NCBI GenBank assembly: GCA_023150195.1
Contig: JAKLLI010000117.1
Coordinates: forward strand, 3,089 to 15,361
Origin: Azonexus sp.
Lineage (GTDB): Bacteria; Pseudomonadota; Gammaproteobacteria; Burkholderiales; Rhodocyclaceae
Reading direction: 5' to 3'
DNA: 12,273 nt
The position numbers were made by a program, and so were the translations under genes. This document shows, in pieces, positions 1 through 7,900 of the stretch (within the stretch, counting starts at the first letter, position 1; each line of letters opens with the position of its first letter). The notes beneath the pieces are model-generated. The model did not search any database. It worked only from the letters and a program-made list of their open reading frames with translations, and was not told the origin of the DNA.

Positions 1-285
1 GCTGTCCACGGTGATCTGGTAGAGCTTTTGCAGCGTCGGATCGTCTTCCGCGATCAATAGATCGAGTTGCCCACCCAGTTCCGGGGTGAGGGGAATCAGT
101 TTGCGGCGCCGGGCCAGCAAGGCCTCGACGGAGGCTGCGGGAATGCGACGGTGTCCGCCAGCGGTTTTCCAGGCATCCAGGACGCCGTTTTCCACCATGT
201 TCTGGACGGTGCCGAGGGACACGCCAAGTCGCTGCGCTGCTTGACGGGTGCTGAGAAATTCGTTGTCTGCCATAGCCTTTGCCAT
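1..285 (-). CDS. Helix-turn-helix / receiver-domain regulator (3' end outside window)
   Basis: The gene runs leftward off the window; 95 codons are visible. Residues about 9-60 look like an excisionase/MerR-type winged helix-turn-helix: FLSTRQAAQRLGVSLGTVQN, then WKTAGGHRRIP, the classic wing of that family, ending in VEALLARRR. After a short linker, LLIAEDDPTLQKLY (about 76-89) matches the first beta strand and acidic pocket of a two-component receiver domain. The phospho-acceptor aspartate and the rest of the domain would lie beyond base 1. The order, DNA-binding first and receiver second, is the reverse of most response regulators. ATG at 285 and ATG at 273 are both possible starts; neither has a good ribosome site. 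It lies divergent to the DAB-type operon, so it is a plausible regulator of that operon, which is inference from position only. Family assignment is confident; signal and target are unknown. Confidence 0.85.
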   Translation of the reverse strand, partial: MAKAMADNEFLSTRQAAQRLGVSLGTVQNMVENGVLDAWKTAGGHRRIPAASVEALLARRRKLIPLTPELGGQLDLLIAEDDPTLQKLYQITVDS

Positions 286-293
286 CACCGAAG

Positions 294-308
294 TTGCAAA
301 ATTGGCAA
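294..308. promoter_or_regulatory. Candidate operator palindrome between divergent genes
   Basis: The sequence TTGCAAAATTGGCAA fits the symmetric pattern TTGC-N-AA-N-TT-N-GCAA, with 12 of 15 positions obeying dyad symmetry (6 pairs). It starts 9 bases upstream of the ATG at 285 of the leftward regulator gene and about 150 bases upstream of the antiporter operon. The position suits autoregulation by the helix-turn-helix protein, but binding is inferred, not shown. Confidence 0.4.
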
Positions 309-393
309 ATTCTAACTCTTGTTGGAAAAAAATTGTGTAAAGAAAGTGCACGACATCGTGTCATCAAGAGATGCGCGCGCAGCGAGGCTGCAC

Positions 394-402
394 TGGCATA
401 AT
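394..402 (+). promoter_or_regulatory. Possible extended -10 element for the DAB-type operon
   Basis: TGGCATAAT reads as an extended -10 (TG, one base, CATAAT, 5 of 6 matches to TATAAT). No convincing -35 lies 17 bases upstream, where the DNA is CG-rich. Transcription would start near 409, giving a leader of roughly 45 bases that contains the hairpin at 422-439. This is a weak prediction. Confidence 0.25.
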
Positions 403-421
403 CCGCCGATGAAAATAATGA

Positions 422-439
422 CGGGCCCCCAGCGGCCCG
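422..439 (+). promoter_or_regulatory. GC-rich hairpin in the operon leader
   Basis: CGGGCC (422-427) and GGCCCG (434-439) form a six-base-pair all-GC stem with a six-base loop. It ends four bases before the probable ribosome site of the first operon gene (443-448). There is no U-run after it, so it does not look like an intrinsic terminator. It could limit ribosome access or stabilise the message; this is inference. Confidence 0.35.
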
Positions 440-442
440 GAC

Positions 443-448
443 GAGGGG
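443..448 (+). promoter_or_regulatory. Ribosome binding site that decides a TTG start
   Basis: GAGGGG sits six bases before the TTG at 455. The frame has no ATG or GTG nearby that would keep the hydrophobic N-terminus typical of NuoM-like proteins. The ATG codons at 409 and 418 are in another frame. The site therefore supports TTG initiation for the first antiporter gene. Confidence 0.45.
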
Positions 449-454
449 ATCTCA

Positions 455-1915
455 TTGCTGAAGGCCTTGTTGTTAATGCCGGTCCTGGGCGCATTGTTAC
501 TGGGACTGTTGCCGTCCCGGCTGGTGCGCTGGCAATGGCCGCTGGCCTTGATCTTCGCGCTGCTGTCGGCAGCACTGGCCGGTGTGCTGGTGTGGCGCTT
601 CGATCACGCCGGTGAGACGATCCAGTTTTTCGAAAGTCGGGCCTGGAATGCCCGGCTGGGTTCCAGTTTCGCCTTGGGCGTCGATGGCATTTCCGTGGTC
701 ATGCTGATGTTGACCGCAGGACTTACGCTGGCTGCCGTCCTGATTTCCCGCAATATGGCACGCGCCGGGCGGCTTTATTACGTGCTGCTGATGTTGCTCG
801 AATCGGCCATGTTTGGCGTTTTTTCCGCCCGCGACTGGTCCCTGTTCTATGTCTTCTGGGAAGCGACCCTGCTACCCCTGTTTTTCCTGATTGATCGCTT
901 GGGGGGCGAAAATCGTCAGCGTGCCGCGCTCAATTTCTTTCTCTACACCCTGGGCGGCTCGGTCTTCATGTTGGTGGCGCTGCTCTTTCTCTACGACGCC
1001 GCGCCTGGTCATAGTTTTGCCATGCTGGACATGGCCGAGGGCGGACGTTCTTTGTCGCCGGGCATGCAACTCCTCATCTTTGCTGGTCTCTTCATCGGTT
1101 TCGCCGTGAAGATGCCGGTGGTGCCGCTCCACGGCTGGTTGCCGCTGGCGCACGTGGAGGCGCCGGGGCCGGTGTCGCTGCTGCTGTCCGGGGTGTTGCT
1201 CAAGATGGGGGCTTATGGCCTGATCCGGGCGCTGGAAACCTTGCCGCTGGCCTTTGCGCAGATGCAGGGCTGGCTGGCGCTGCTGGGTTTTGTCAGTCTG
1301 CTCTATGGCGCGTTGCTGTCGTGGCGGCAACAGGATTTGAAGGCGATGGTGGCCTACGCTTCGATCGCCCACATGGGCCTGGTCCTGCTGGGCATTGTCA
1401 CGATGAATGCGAATGGGCTGCGCGGGGCACTGCTGCAGATGGTGGCGCACGGGCTGGCGGCCGGGCTGCTGTTTTTGCTGGTTGGCGCACTTTACGAACG
1501 CACGCATTCCCGTAATTTGAGTGATTACGCCGGGGTGGCCCGGCAACTGCCGCGCTATGCCGTGGCGCTGGCGTTTGCCTTGCTTGCGGCCGTGGGCTTG
1601 CCTGGGAGCGCGGGTTTTATCGCTGAAATCCACGTGTTGATCGGTGGCTGGCCCTTGTGGTCAGGCTGGCTGGTGCTGCTGGGGGTGGCGATGCTGGTCG
1701 GTGCTGCGGCTGCCTTGCGGGTGATCGGGGTGTGCTATCGCAAGGACTTGCCGCTCAGCACCGGCGTGCTGGTGAGTCGCGATATGCAACTGAGCGAGCG
1801 CTTGGCAGCGCTGGGTCTGGCGCTGCCCATCGTTGTTTTGGGCATCTGGCCGCAGCCGCTGCTGAGTGTGCTGGACCACGGTGTGCGCCAGCTGATTGCG
1901 CAGGTGGCCCGATGA
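455..1915 (+). CDS. NuoM/MrpD-like proton-conducting antiporter subunit
   Basis: A 486-residue, very hydrophobic polytopic membrane protein of the proton-conducting transporter family (complex I NuoM, Mrp MrpD, DabB-type), close to the usual NuoM length. Ion-channel residues known from NuoM can be placed: Glu136 in YVFWE (NuoM Glu144), Lys219 in GFAVKMPVVPLHGWLP (Lys234), Lys250 in GVLLKMGAYG (Lys265) and Glu391 in GLPGSAGFIAE (Glu407). YASIAHMGL (301-309) is intact and serves as a reference for the broken paralogue at 7937-9383. All key residues are present, so this module should be able to move cations. The start is TTG, chosen from the ribosome site at 443-448 and the family N-terminus. 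Its stop overlaps the ATG of dabA (ATGA), so translation is probably coupled. No peripheral complex I genes are nearby, which argues against NADH dehydrogenase; a role in energising DabA is the best inference. Confidence 0.88.
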   Translation: MLKALLLMPVLGALLLGLLPSRLVRWQWPLALIFALLSAALAGVLVWRFDHAGETIQFFESRAWNARLGSSFALGVDGISVVMLMLTAGLTLAAVLISRNMARAGRLYYVLLMLLESAMFGVFSARDWSLFYVFWEATLLPLFFLIDRLGGENRQRAALNFFLYTLGGSVFMLVALLFLYDAAPGHSFAMLDMAEGGRSLSPGMQLLIFAGLFIGFAVKMPVVPLHGWLPLAHVEAPGPVSLLLSGVLLKMGAYGLIRALETLPLAFAQMQGWLALLGFVSLLYGALLSWRQQDLKAMVAYASIAHMGLVLLGIVTMNANGLRGALLQMVAHGLAAGLLFLLVGALYERTHSRNLSDYAGVARQLPRYAVALAFALLAAVGLPGSAGFIAEIHVLIGGWPLWSGWLVLLGVAMLVGAAAALRVIGVCYRKDLPLSTGVLVSRDMQLSERLAALGLALPIVVLGIWPQPLLSVLDHGVRQLIAQVAR

Positions 1916-4900
1916 CGCAGGCGCCTGTGGCAGACGCAAGCCTGGCCGCACGCCTCGCGACGTGGGTTGAGCATCTTGCCCATGTCCTGCCGGCGCAGGC
2001 GCCGATTCGCGACTTTGTTCATCACAATACCCTGCACGGCTTTCAGCATCTGCCGTTTGCCGAAGCCTTGCCGGCTGCCAGTCGCCTGACCGGGGCACAA
2101 ACTTATTGGCCGGAATCCCGCTTCCACGAGGCGTTTGCCGCCGGGCGGATTGATGAGAAGGATCTGCTGGCGGGTCTGGAGGAACTGGGTCTGCCAGCGG
2201 GCGATACGGAGATTCTGCCGGGATTGCCGCGGCGCAGCCTATGGATGGCCTCGCTGCTGGCCGGCCCGGGGTCAGCCACGACGACGCAGTGGCGGCGCAA
2301 TGAATCCCTGTTGGCAGACGCTGCGCTTTTTGCCCATTGCGAAGCGTTGACCGCGGACAACGCGGCAGCGGCACCGGATTGGCTGGCGCAGGCCCGCAGC
2401 GACTGGCTGGCCTGTTGCGAGCGCGTTGGTCATCAGACCAGCTTGCGGGCGCTGCTGCTGCAGTTGTCGGGCGAGGATGTGCTGGAAACGGTGCGAACCA
2501 TTTTGCAGCGCCATCTGGCGGCTCACCTCGACATGGGCATGGCGGCCTGGTCCAATCCGGCACGCGGAGCGGGATTTCTGGCCGCCTGGAAAGCCTGTGC
2601 CGGGCTGGATCTGGCGTGGGAACTGGATGAACTGCCGGGCATTCGCGATGAAATCCGCCATTTGCCGGACGATCCCATCGCCATCCTGGCCGAGGCCTTG
2701 CCGGCCTTGTGTCCGGACGAAGCCCGCTGGCCGGCCTGGATTGAGGCGCTGGCACTGGAACTGCCGGGCTGGGGCGGCATGTTCTTGTGGCATGCGCAGC
2801 ATCCGGGGCAGATCGCGGCCCCGGTGGCGATGGCGGACTATCTTGCGATTCGCGTATTTCTCGAACGCCATCTGTGCGCCGACTTGATACGCCGGCTGAC
2901 CGGGCAGGCTGGCACGCTGGCGGATTTGCGCACCTATTATTTGGCGCACCCCGCGGAGTTTGTGGTGCGGCACGCGCTGGCCCAAGGCGATTTGCCGGAA
3001 GATTTGCAGGCGGAGGCGGCTGCACTGGTGGCCAACGCCATCGAAGGCCATGCCGGGGATGGCTGGGCCGCGCTGGCGCCACGGATCGCAGCGGCGCCTA
3101 CCGGGCGCCCAGGATCGTCCGCCGCTCAGTTGTATTGCTTGCTGCGCGCGCTGGAACACCTTGCGGTGAAGCTGCCGGATTTGTCGCCCGAGACGGCGGC
3201 TCAGGTACTGGCCGAAGCGAATGCGCTGAATGCTGGTCTGCGCGGTCAGGCCTGGCTGGCCGCCTACGAGGCCCACTACCGGGATGCCCTGTTTGGGGCG
3301 CTGGCGGCATCTGCGCAGCATCCATCGCCGGTGCCGGCGCCCACTGCCCAGATCGTGTGTTGCATGGACGACCGGGAAGAGGGCACGCGCCGCCATCTGG
3401 AAGAGGTGGCGCCGGACATTGAAACCTTCGGTGCCGCCGGTTTTTTCGGCGTGCCCATGTATTGGCAGGGGCTGGACGATGGCGAGCGCACGGCCCTGTG
3501 TCCGGTGGTGGTGACGCCCGCCAACGCCGTGCGCGAATTGCCGGCCGTGGGCAAGGAGGCGGCTTATGTGCGGCATCAGGCGCGCCGGGAGACGCGCTTG
3601 CGCTGGCGTGAGCGGCTGTATCAGGGCACGCGGCGTTCGCCCTGGCTTGCTCCCTGGCTAGTCGCACTGGCTGCCGTGCCGGCCTTGGGCACATTGGCCG
3701 CCAATCTCTGGTCGCCGGCCTGGTTTGGACGGACAACGCAGCGCTGGCGCGACGATTTCGATGGTGTGGTGTCCGGACGTCTGGCCCTGAACCCTGAAGA
3801 TAGCTCAACGCCTCCGTCGGATGGCGTGGTGCAGGCCGGTTTTAGCGACGAAGCGCAGGTCGACCGTGTGGAAGCCTTCTTGCGCATGATCGGCCTGACC
3901 GAGGGCTTCGCGCCGCTGGTGCTGATGTTGGGTCACGGTTCGAGCAGCCGCAACAATCCGCATCGCTCGGCCTACGCATGTGGCGCGTGCTCGGGGCGTC
4001 ACGGCGGACCCAATGCCCGCGTCTTTGCCGCCATGGCCAATCGCCCCGAAGTGCGCGCCGGGCTCGCGGCGCGGGGGATTACGGTGCCCGACAGTTGTTG
4101 GTTCCTCGCCGCCGAACACAATACCTGCGACGACAGCGTCGACTGGTACGACCTCGATCAAGTGCCGGCGGCATGGCAAGCGGCCAGCGAGCGCCTGCTG
4201 GGGCAGGTGGCCGAGGCCTGCCGGCGTCACGCGGTCGAGCGCTGCCGGCGGCTTGCCTCGGCACCGCTGCGGCCGAGCCCGTGGCTGGCCCGACGCCATG
4301 TGGCAGGTCGGGCGCAGGATATTTCCCAGGCGCGCCCGGAACTCGGCCACGCAACCAACGCCGCCGCCCTGATTGGTCGGCGCCGGATGAGTCGGGGGCT
4401 GTTTCTGGATCGGCGCGTCTTTTTGATCTCCTACGATCCGGCGTCCGACCCGGCGGGTGACATCGTCGAGGGCATCCTGCTGGCGGCCGGGCCGGTCGGT
4501 GCCGGGATTTCGCTGGAGTATTACTTTTCCACCGTCGATAACGAGCGCTTTGGTTGCGGTTCCAAGGTCACGCATAACCTCAGCGGCCTTTTCGGCGTGA
4601 TGGCGGGGGCGGATTCGGATTTGCGCACCGGTCTACCGCTGCAAATGGTGGAAATTCATGAGCCCATGCGTCTGTTGGTGGTGGTGGAACAGACGGAAGC
4701 GGTATTGACGGCCATCCTCTCGCGACAGCCGCCTTTACAGGAATTGATCGGCGGCAGCTGGATCATTTTGGGCGCCCGGCATCCGTCGACCGGTGCATTG
4801 AGTCAATATTGTCCGCGGCGGGGCTGGCAGGCGTGGACAGGGGCCGCCGTTCTGCCGCAAGTCGCGGATTCCGCCACCTGGTTTGCCGGTGAATCGGGGC

Positions 4901-4935
4901 CGCTGCCGCCCGCCTGGGTCCGGGGGAAAGCATGA
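1912..4935 (+). CDS. dabA: DabA, zinc-dependent inorganic-carbon pump subunit (DUF2309/UPF0753)
   Basis: A 1007-residue member of the DUF2309 family. In characterised DAB systems DabA is a cytoplasmic, membrane-attached, carbonic-anhydrase-like protein that hydrates CO2 in one direction when coupled to a NuoL-like DabB. The zinc-site pattern is complete: Cys484 and Asp486 with Arg488 in CCMDDREEG (beta-carbonic-anhydrase-like C-x-D-x-R), and His675 in LGHGSSSRNN with Cys690 in YACGACSG. The 15-residue His-Cys spacing equals that of Halothiobacillus DabA2 (H524, C539). Other family blocks are HHNTLHGFQHLPF near 37-49 and TVDNERFGCGSK near 874-885. A hydrophobic segment at about 576-604 may contact the membrane. 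The ATG at 1912 was chosen over longer readings because it overlaps the previous stop and is preceded by AGGTGG. The far end overlaps the next gene by four bases. The frame is intact although two neighbours are not. Confidence 0.95.
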   Translation: MTQAPVADASLAARLATWVEHLAHVLPAQAPIRDFVHHNTLHGFQHLPFAEALPAASRLTGAQTYWPESRFHEAFAAGRIDEKDLLAGLEELGLPAGDTEILPGLPRRSLWMASLLAGPGSATTTQWRRNESLLADAALFAHCEALTADNAAAAPDWLAQARSDWLACCERVGHQTSLRALLLQLSGEDVLETVRTILQRHLAAHLDMGMAAWSNPARGAGFLAAWKACAGLDLAWELDELPGIRDEIRHLPDDPIAILAEALPALCPDEARWPAWIEALALELPGWGGMFLWHAQHPGQIAAPVAMADYLAIRVFLERHLCADLIRRLTGQAGTLADLRTYYLAHPAEFVVRHALAQGDLPEDLQAEAAALVANAIEGHAGDGWAALAPRIAAAPTGRPGSSAAQLYCLLRALEHLAVKLPDLSPETAAQVLAEANALNAGLRGQAWLAAYEAHYRDALFGALAASAQHPSPVPAPTAQIVCCMDDREEGTRRHLEEVAPDIETFGAAGFFGVPMYWQGLDDGERTALCPVVVTPANAVRELPAVGKEAAYVRHQARRETRLRWRERLYQGTRRSPWLAPWLVALAAVPALGTLAANLWSPAWFGRTTQRWRDDFDGVVSGRLALNPEDSSTPPSDGVVQAGFSDEAQVDRVEAFLRMIGLTEGFAPLVLMLGHGSSSRNNPHRSAYACGACSGRHGGPNARVFAAMANRPEVRAGLAARGITVPDSCWFLAAEHNTCDDSVDWYDLDQVPAAWQAASERLLGQVAEACRRHAVERCRRLASAPLRPSPWLARRHVAGRAQDISQARPELGHATNAAALIGRRRMSRGLFLDRRVFLISYDPASDPAGDIVEGILLAAGPVGAGISLEYYFSTVDNERFGCGSKVTHNLSGLFGVMAGADSDLRTGLPLQMVEIHEPMRLLVVVEQTEAVLTAILSRQPPLQELIGGSWIILGARHPSTGALSQYCPRRGWQAWTGAAVLPQVADSATWFAGESGPLPPAWVRGKA

Positions 4936-7900
4936 TCGAGCTGGCGCGCCATCTGCCCGAAGTGGCCTGGCTGATCCCCATCCTGCCCTTGCTGGCCGCA
5001 CTGCTGGTGGGCGTCCGGGGGCTGCTGGGGCTGACGCAGGGGGATGCGGCGGAGCGCGTCACCGCCATCTGGGTGGCGTTGGCCTGCTGGGGAAGTTTGC
5101 TGCTCTTGCTGGCGCTGGATGTGTCGGTGATCTGGCTGGGCTGGCCAGGTCAATATCACTACGCGCGCTGGTTCGCCGCAGATCACTGGCAAGGCGGATT
5201 TTCCCTGTTGCTGGACCGGCTTTCTTTACCCGTGGCGACGACGACTGCGCTGATCGGCGTCCTGGTCAGTCGCTTCTCGGCCAATTACCTGCACCGCGAA
5301 GCCGGGTTTCATCGCTTCTTCATCATCCTCGCCTTCTTCTTGTCGGGCATCCAGTGCGTCCTGCTCTCGGGCAACGGCTTGTTGGCTTTTGTGGGCTGGG
5401 AAATGTGCGGTGTCGCCTCCTTTCTGCTGATCGCTTATGCCTGGCAGCGACCGGTGGCCACGGGCAACGCCTTGTTCGCCTTCATCAGCAACCGCGCCGG
5501 CGATGCCGGTCTGCTGTTTGGCCTGGGGCTGTCGGCCTACTGGCTGGGTAGTTTTGAGTGGCCGGTACTGCTGAATGCCCGCTTGCCGCTGGTGGACCTG
5601 CGCGTGCTCGCCTTGGGCTTTGTGGTGGCGGCTTGCGCCAAGTCGGCCCAATTGCCGTTCTCGCCCTGGATCGCGCGAGCCCTGGAGGGACCGACGCCAT
5701 CCTCCGCCATTTTTTACGGTGCGGTCTTGATTCACGCCGGGGTCTTCCTGATGCTTCGCCTGCACCCCCTGTTGTCGCAGGTGCCGGATGTGATGGCCGG
5801 CCTGATCCTGATCGGCCTGCTGACCGCGGTGTATGCCTGGGGCTGCAGTCTGGTGCAGACCGATGTGAAGTCGGCGCTGATTTTTGCCACCCTGTTTCAG
5901 GTGGGGCTGATGTTCGCGGCCATCGGTGCGGGGTGGACCTCGCTGGCCACGATCCATCTCTGCCTGCACGCCGCGTGGCGGACCTGGCAATTTCTGCTGG
6001 CACCGTCCTGGCTGGCCTTGACGCGCGAACCTCCGGCACCTCCGCCATCCTGGCTGCGCAAACGGGTATTGCTCTACAACGCTGCGGTCCAGCGCTTGTG
6101 GATGGACAAACTCGCCGGGACGCTGTTTGCCGCGCCAACGCTGGCCATTGCCCGCGATGTGCGGGCGCTGGAAGAGAAATTCATTGATCGGGCGATCGGC
6201 GAGCCGGGCAAGGGCATGGCCGTACAGGCCGATCGGCCTCTGGTGTGTGCCGATGGCTTGGCTGGCCGCATGCTGGCCTTGGTGGCCGATGGCTTGCAGC
6301 AGATGGAAAACCGGCTGCTCCTGCGGACCGAGGATAGCGTGGCGCAACGGCTGATGCTGGCTGCAGACCCTGGAAGCCCTGCTCGAGCAGCCGCGTTATT
6401 TGATGATGGCGGTGATGGCAACCTTTGTGGTGATCCTGTGATTTACGGCATGACGCAAATTTTCTGGTCGCAGCAGGTCAACCTGCCGGTGCTGGCCTTG
6501 TTACAGCTACTGCCGTTGCTGGGCGCTGCGGTGGTTTTTGCCCTGCGCGAACGGTGGACCGCTGTGCTCGCCGGCAAGCTCTTCGCACTGGCGGAATTGC
6601 TGCTGGCGATCCGGGCGGTGACCGTGATCGATCCCCTGAACCCGGCCTTGCAACTGGCGGAGCAAGTCGATTGGCTGGCCTACCATGTGGCGGTCGACGG
6701 GATCAGCGGGGTGTTTTTGCTCTTGTCCACGCTGTTGACCCTGCTCATGACCCTGTACGGCATGAGTCGCGGCATGATCTCCCCGGGGCGGCTGTTTGCC
6801 GTGCTGCTGCTGGCGGAAGCCGGTCTGGTCGGGATGTTGCTGACGCTCAACATTGCCTGGTTCGCTGCGTTTTCGGCGCTGGAACTGTGGGCGGTGATGT
6901 ACCTGTTGCGCCGCTGGGCGAGTTCGCGTGCCGAAATACAGGCACTGGCGCGCTTTGTTCAGTATCAGGGGTTTGGCTGGGCGCTCTTTGTCGCGGGCTG
7001 TTTCGTACTGGGCTGGGGTTACGCCGAAGCCCATGGCGGGCGCTGGAGTTTCGATTTGCTCGAACTGAGCGGTGCCTTGCCCGCCGGCAAGTTTCAGACG
7101 GCCGCCTTTTATCTGCTGTTTTATGGGTTGGCGGTCCGCACCCCCCTTTTTCCCCTCCACGGCTGGCTGCCCAACATGGCGCAGCATGGTCTGATTGCCG
7201 TGGCCCCGGCGCTGATGGTGGGGGTCAAGGTGGGTATCTACGGCATGCTGCGCTTTGTCCTGCCGCTGACGCCGGATGCGGTGCTGACCTGGCAGCCCTA
7301 CGTCGTGGGGTTTGCCATGGCCGGTGTTTTTTTCACGGCGGCGCTGGCCTTCCTGCAAACCAATTTGCGGCGCTTGCTGGCGTTTGCCGTGGTCAGCCAC
7401 ACCAGTCTGCTGATCATCGGGCTGTTCAGCCTGCATGAGGCGGGGATTCAGGGCAGCATGTTACTCGCCGCCAATTTCGGGCTGGCGGTGACCGGCATGT
7501 GGTTCATCGTCGGTTTCGTGTTCCGGCGCACGGGAACGACCGAATTGGGCGAGTTGTCCGGTTTGTTCGAACGCATTCCCTTTCTGGCGATTGCCTTTCT
7601 GGTGTTTGGTCTGGCAATTGTCGGCATGCCCGGAACGCCGGGGTTTGATGCCGCGCATCTGGTGCTGGAGGCCGCCATCGATCGCTTCGGCGCCTTGTCT
7701 ACGGTGGCCACCGCGCTGGGTAACGTGGCGGCGGCGGGCTTCCTGCTCTGGGGATTTCAGCGGGCCTTCCTGTCTCAGGCGATTGGCGCGGGGCATGATG
7801 TGGATAAAACGCAGCCCATGGAGTACGCCGTGTGCGGTGTGGCGCTGGCGGCGATGCTGGCGATCGGCTTTTTCACCGAGCCCTGGCTGCATTTGACGGA

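Noticed and set aside
67..315. Plus-strand frame of 82 codons at the left edge
   Set aside because: It is antisense to the helix-turn-helix gene, whose frame has a clear recognisable fold; this frame shows no family features.
302..320. Sigma-54 promoter starting at TTGGCA
   Set aside because: The GG is not followed by GC at the required spacing.
872..1633. Long minus-strand frame opposite the first antiporter gene
   Set aside because: Its translation is rich in Gln, Arg and His with no hydrophobic or domain pattern, as expected from the reverse of GC-rich membrane-protein codons.
1657..1911. Upstream extension of the dabA frame by 85 codons
   Set aside because: It lies wholly within the antiporter gene, reads like shadow sequence, and the ATG at 1912 has a ribosome site and the operon's usual ATGA overlap.
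2272..3576. 434-codon minus-strand frame inside dabA
   Set aside because: It opposes well-conserved DabA sequence including the C-x-D motif region and has shadow-type composition.
6345..6370. Programmed ribosomal frameshift in the NuoL/DabB-like gene
   Set aside because: No slippery heptamer with a downstream stimulatory structure is evident, and the homologous family does not need one; an indel or sequence error is simpler.
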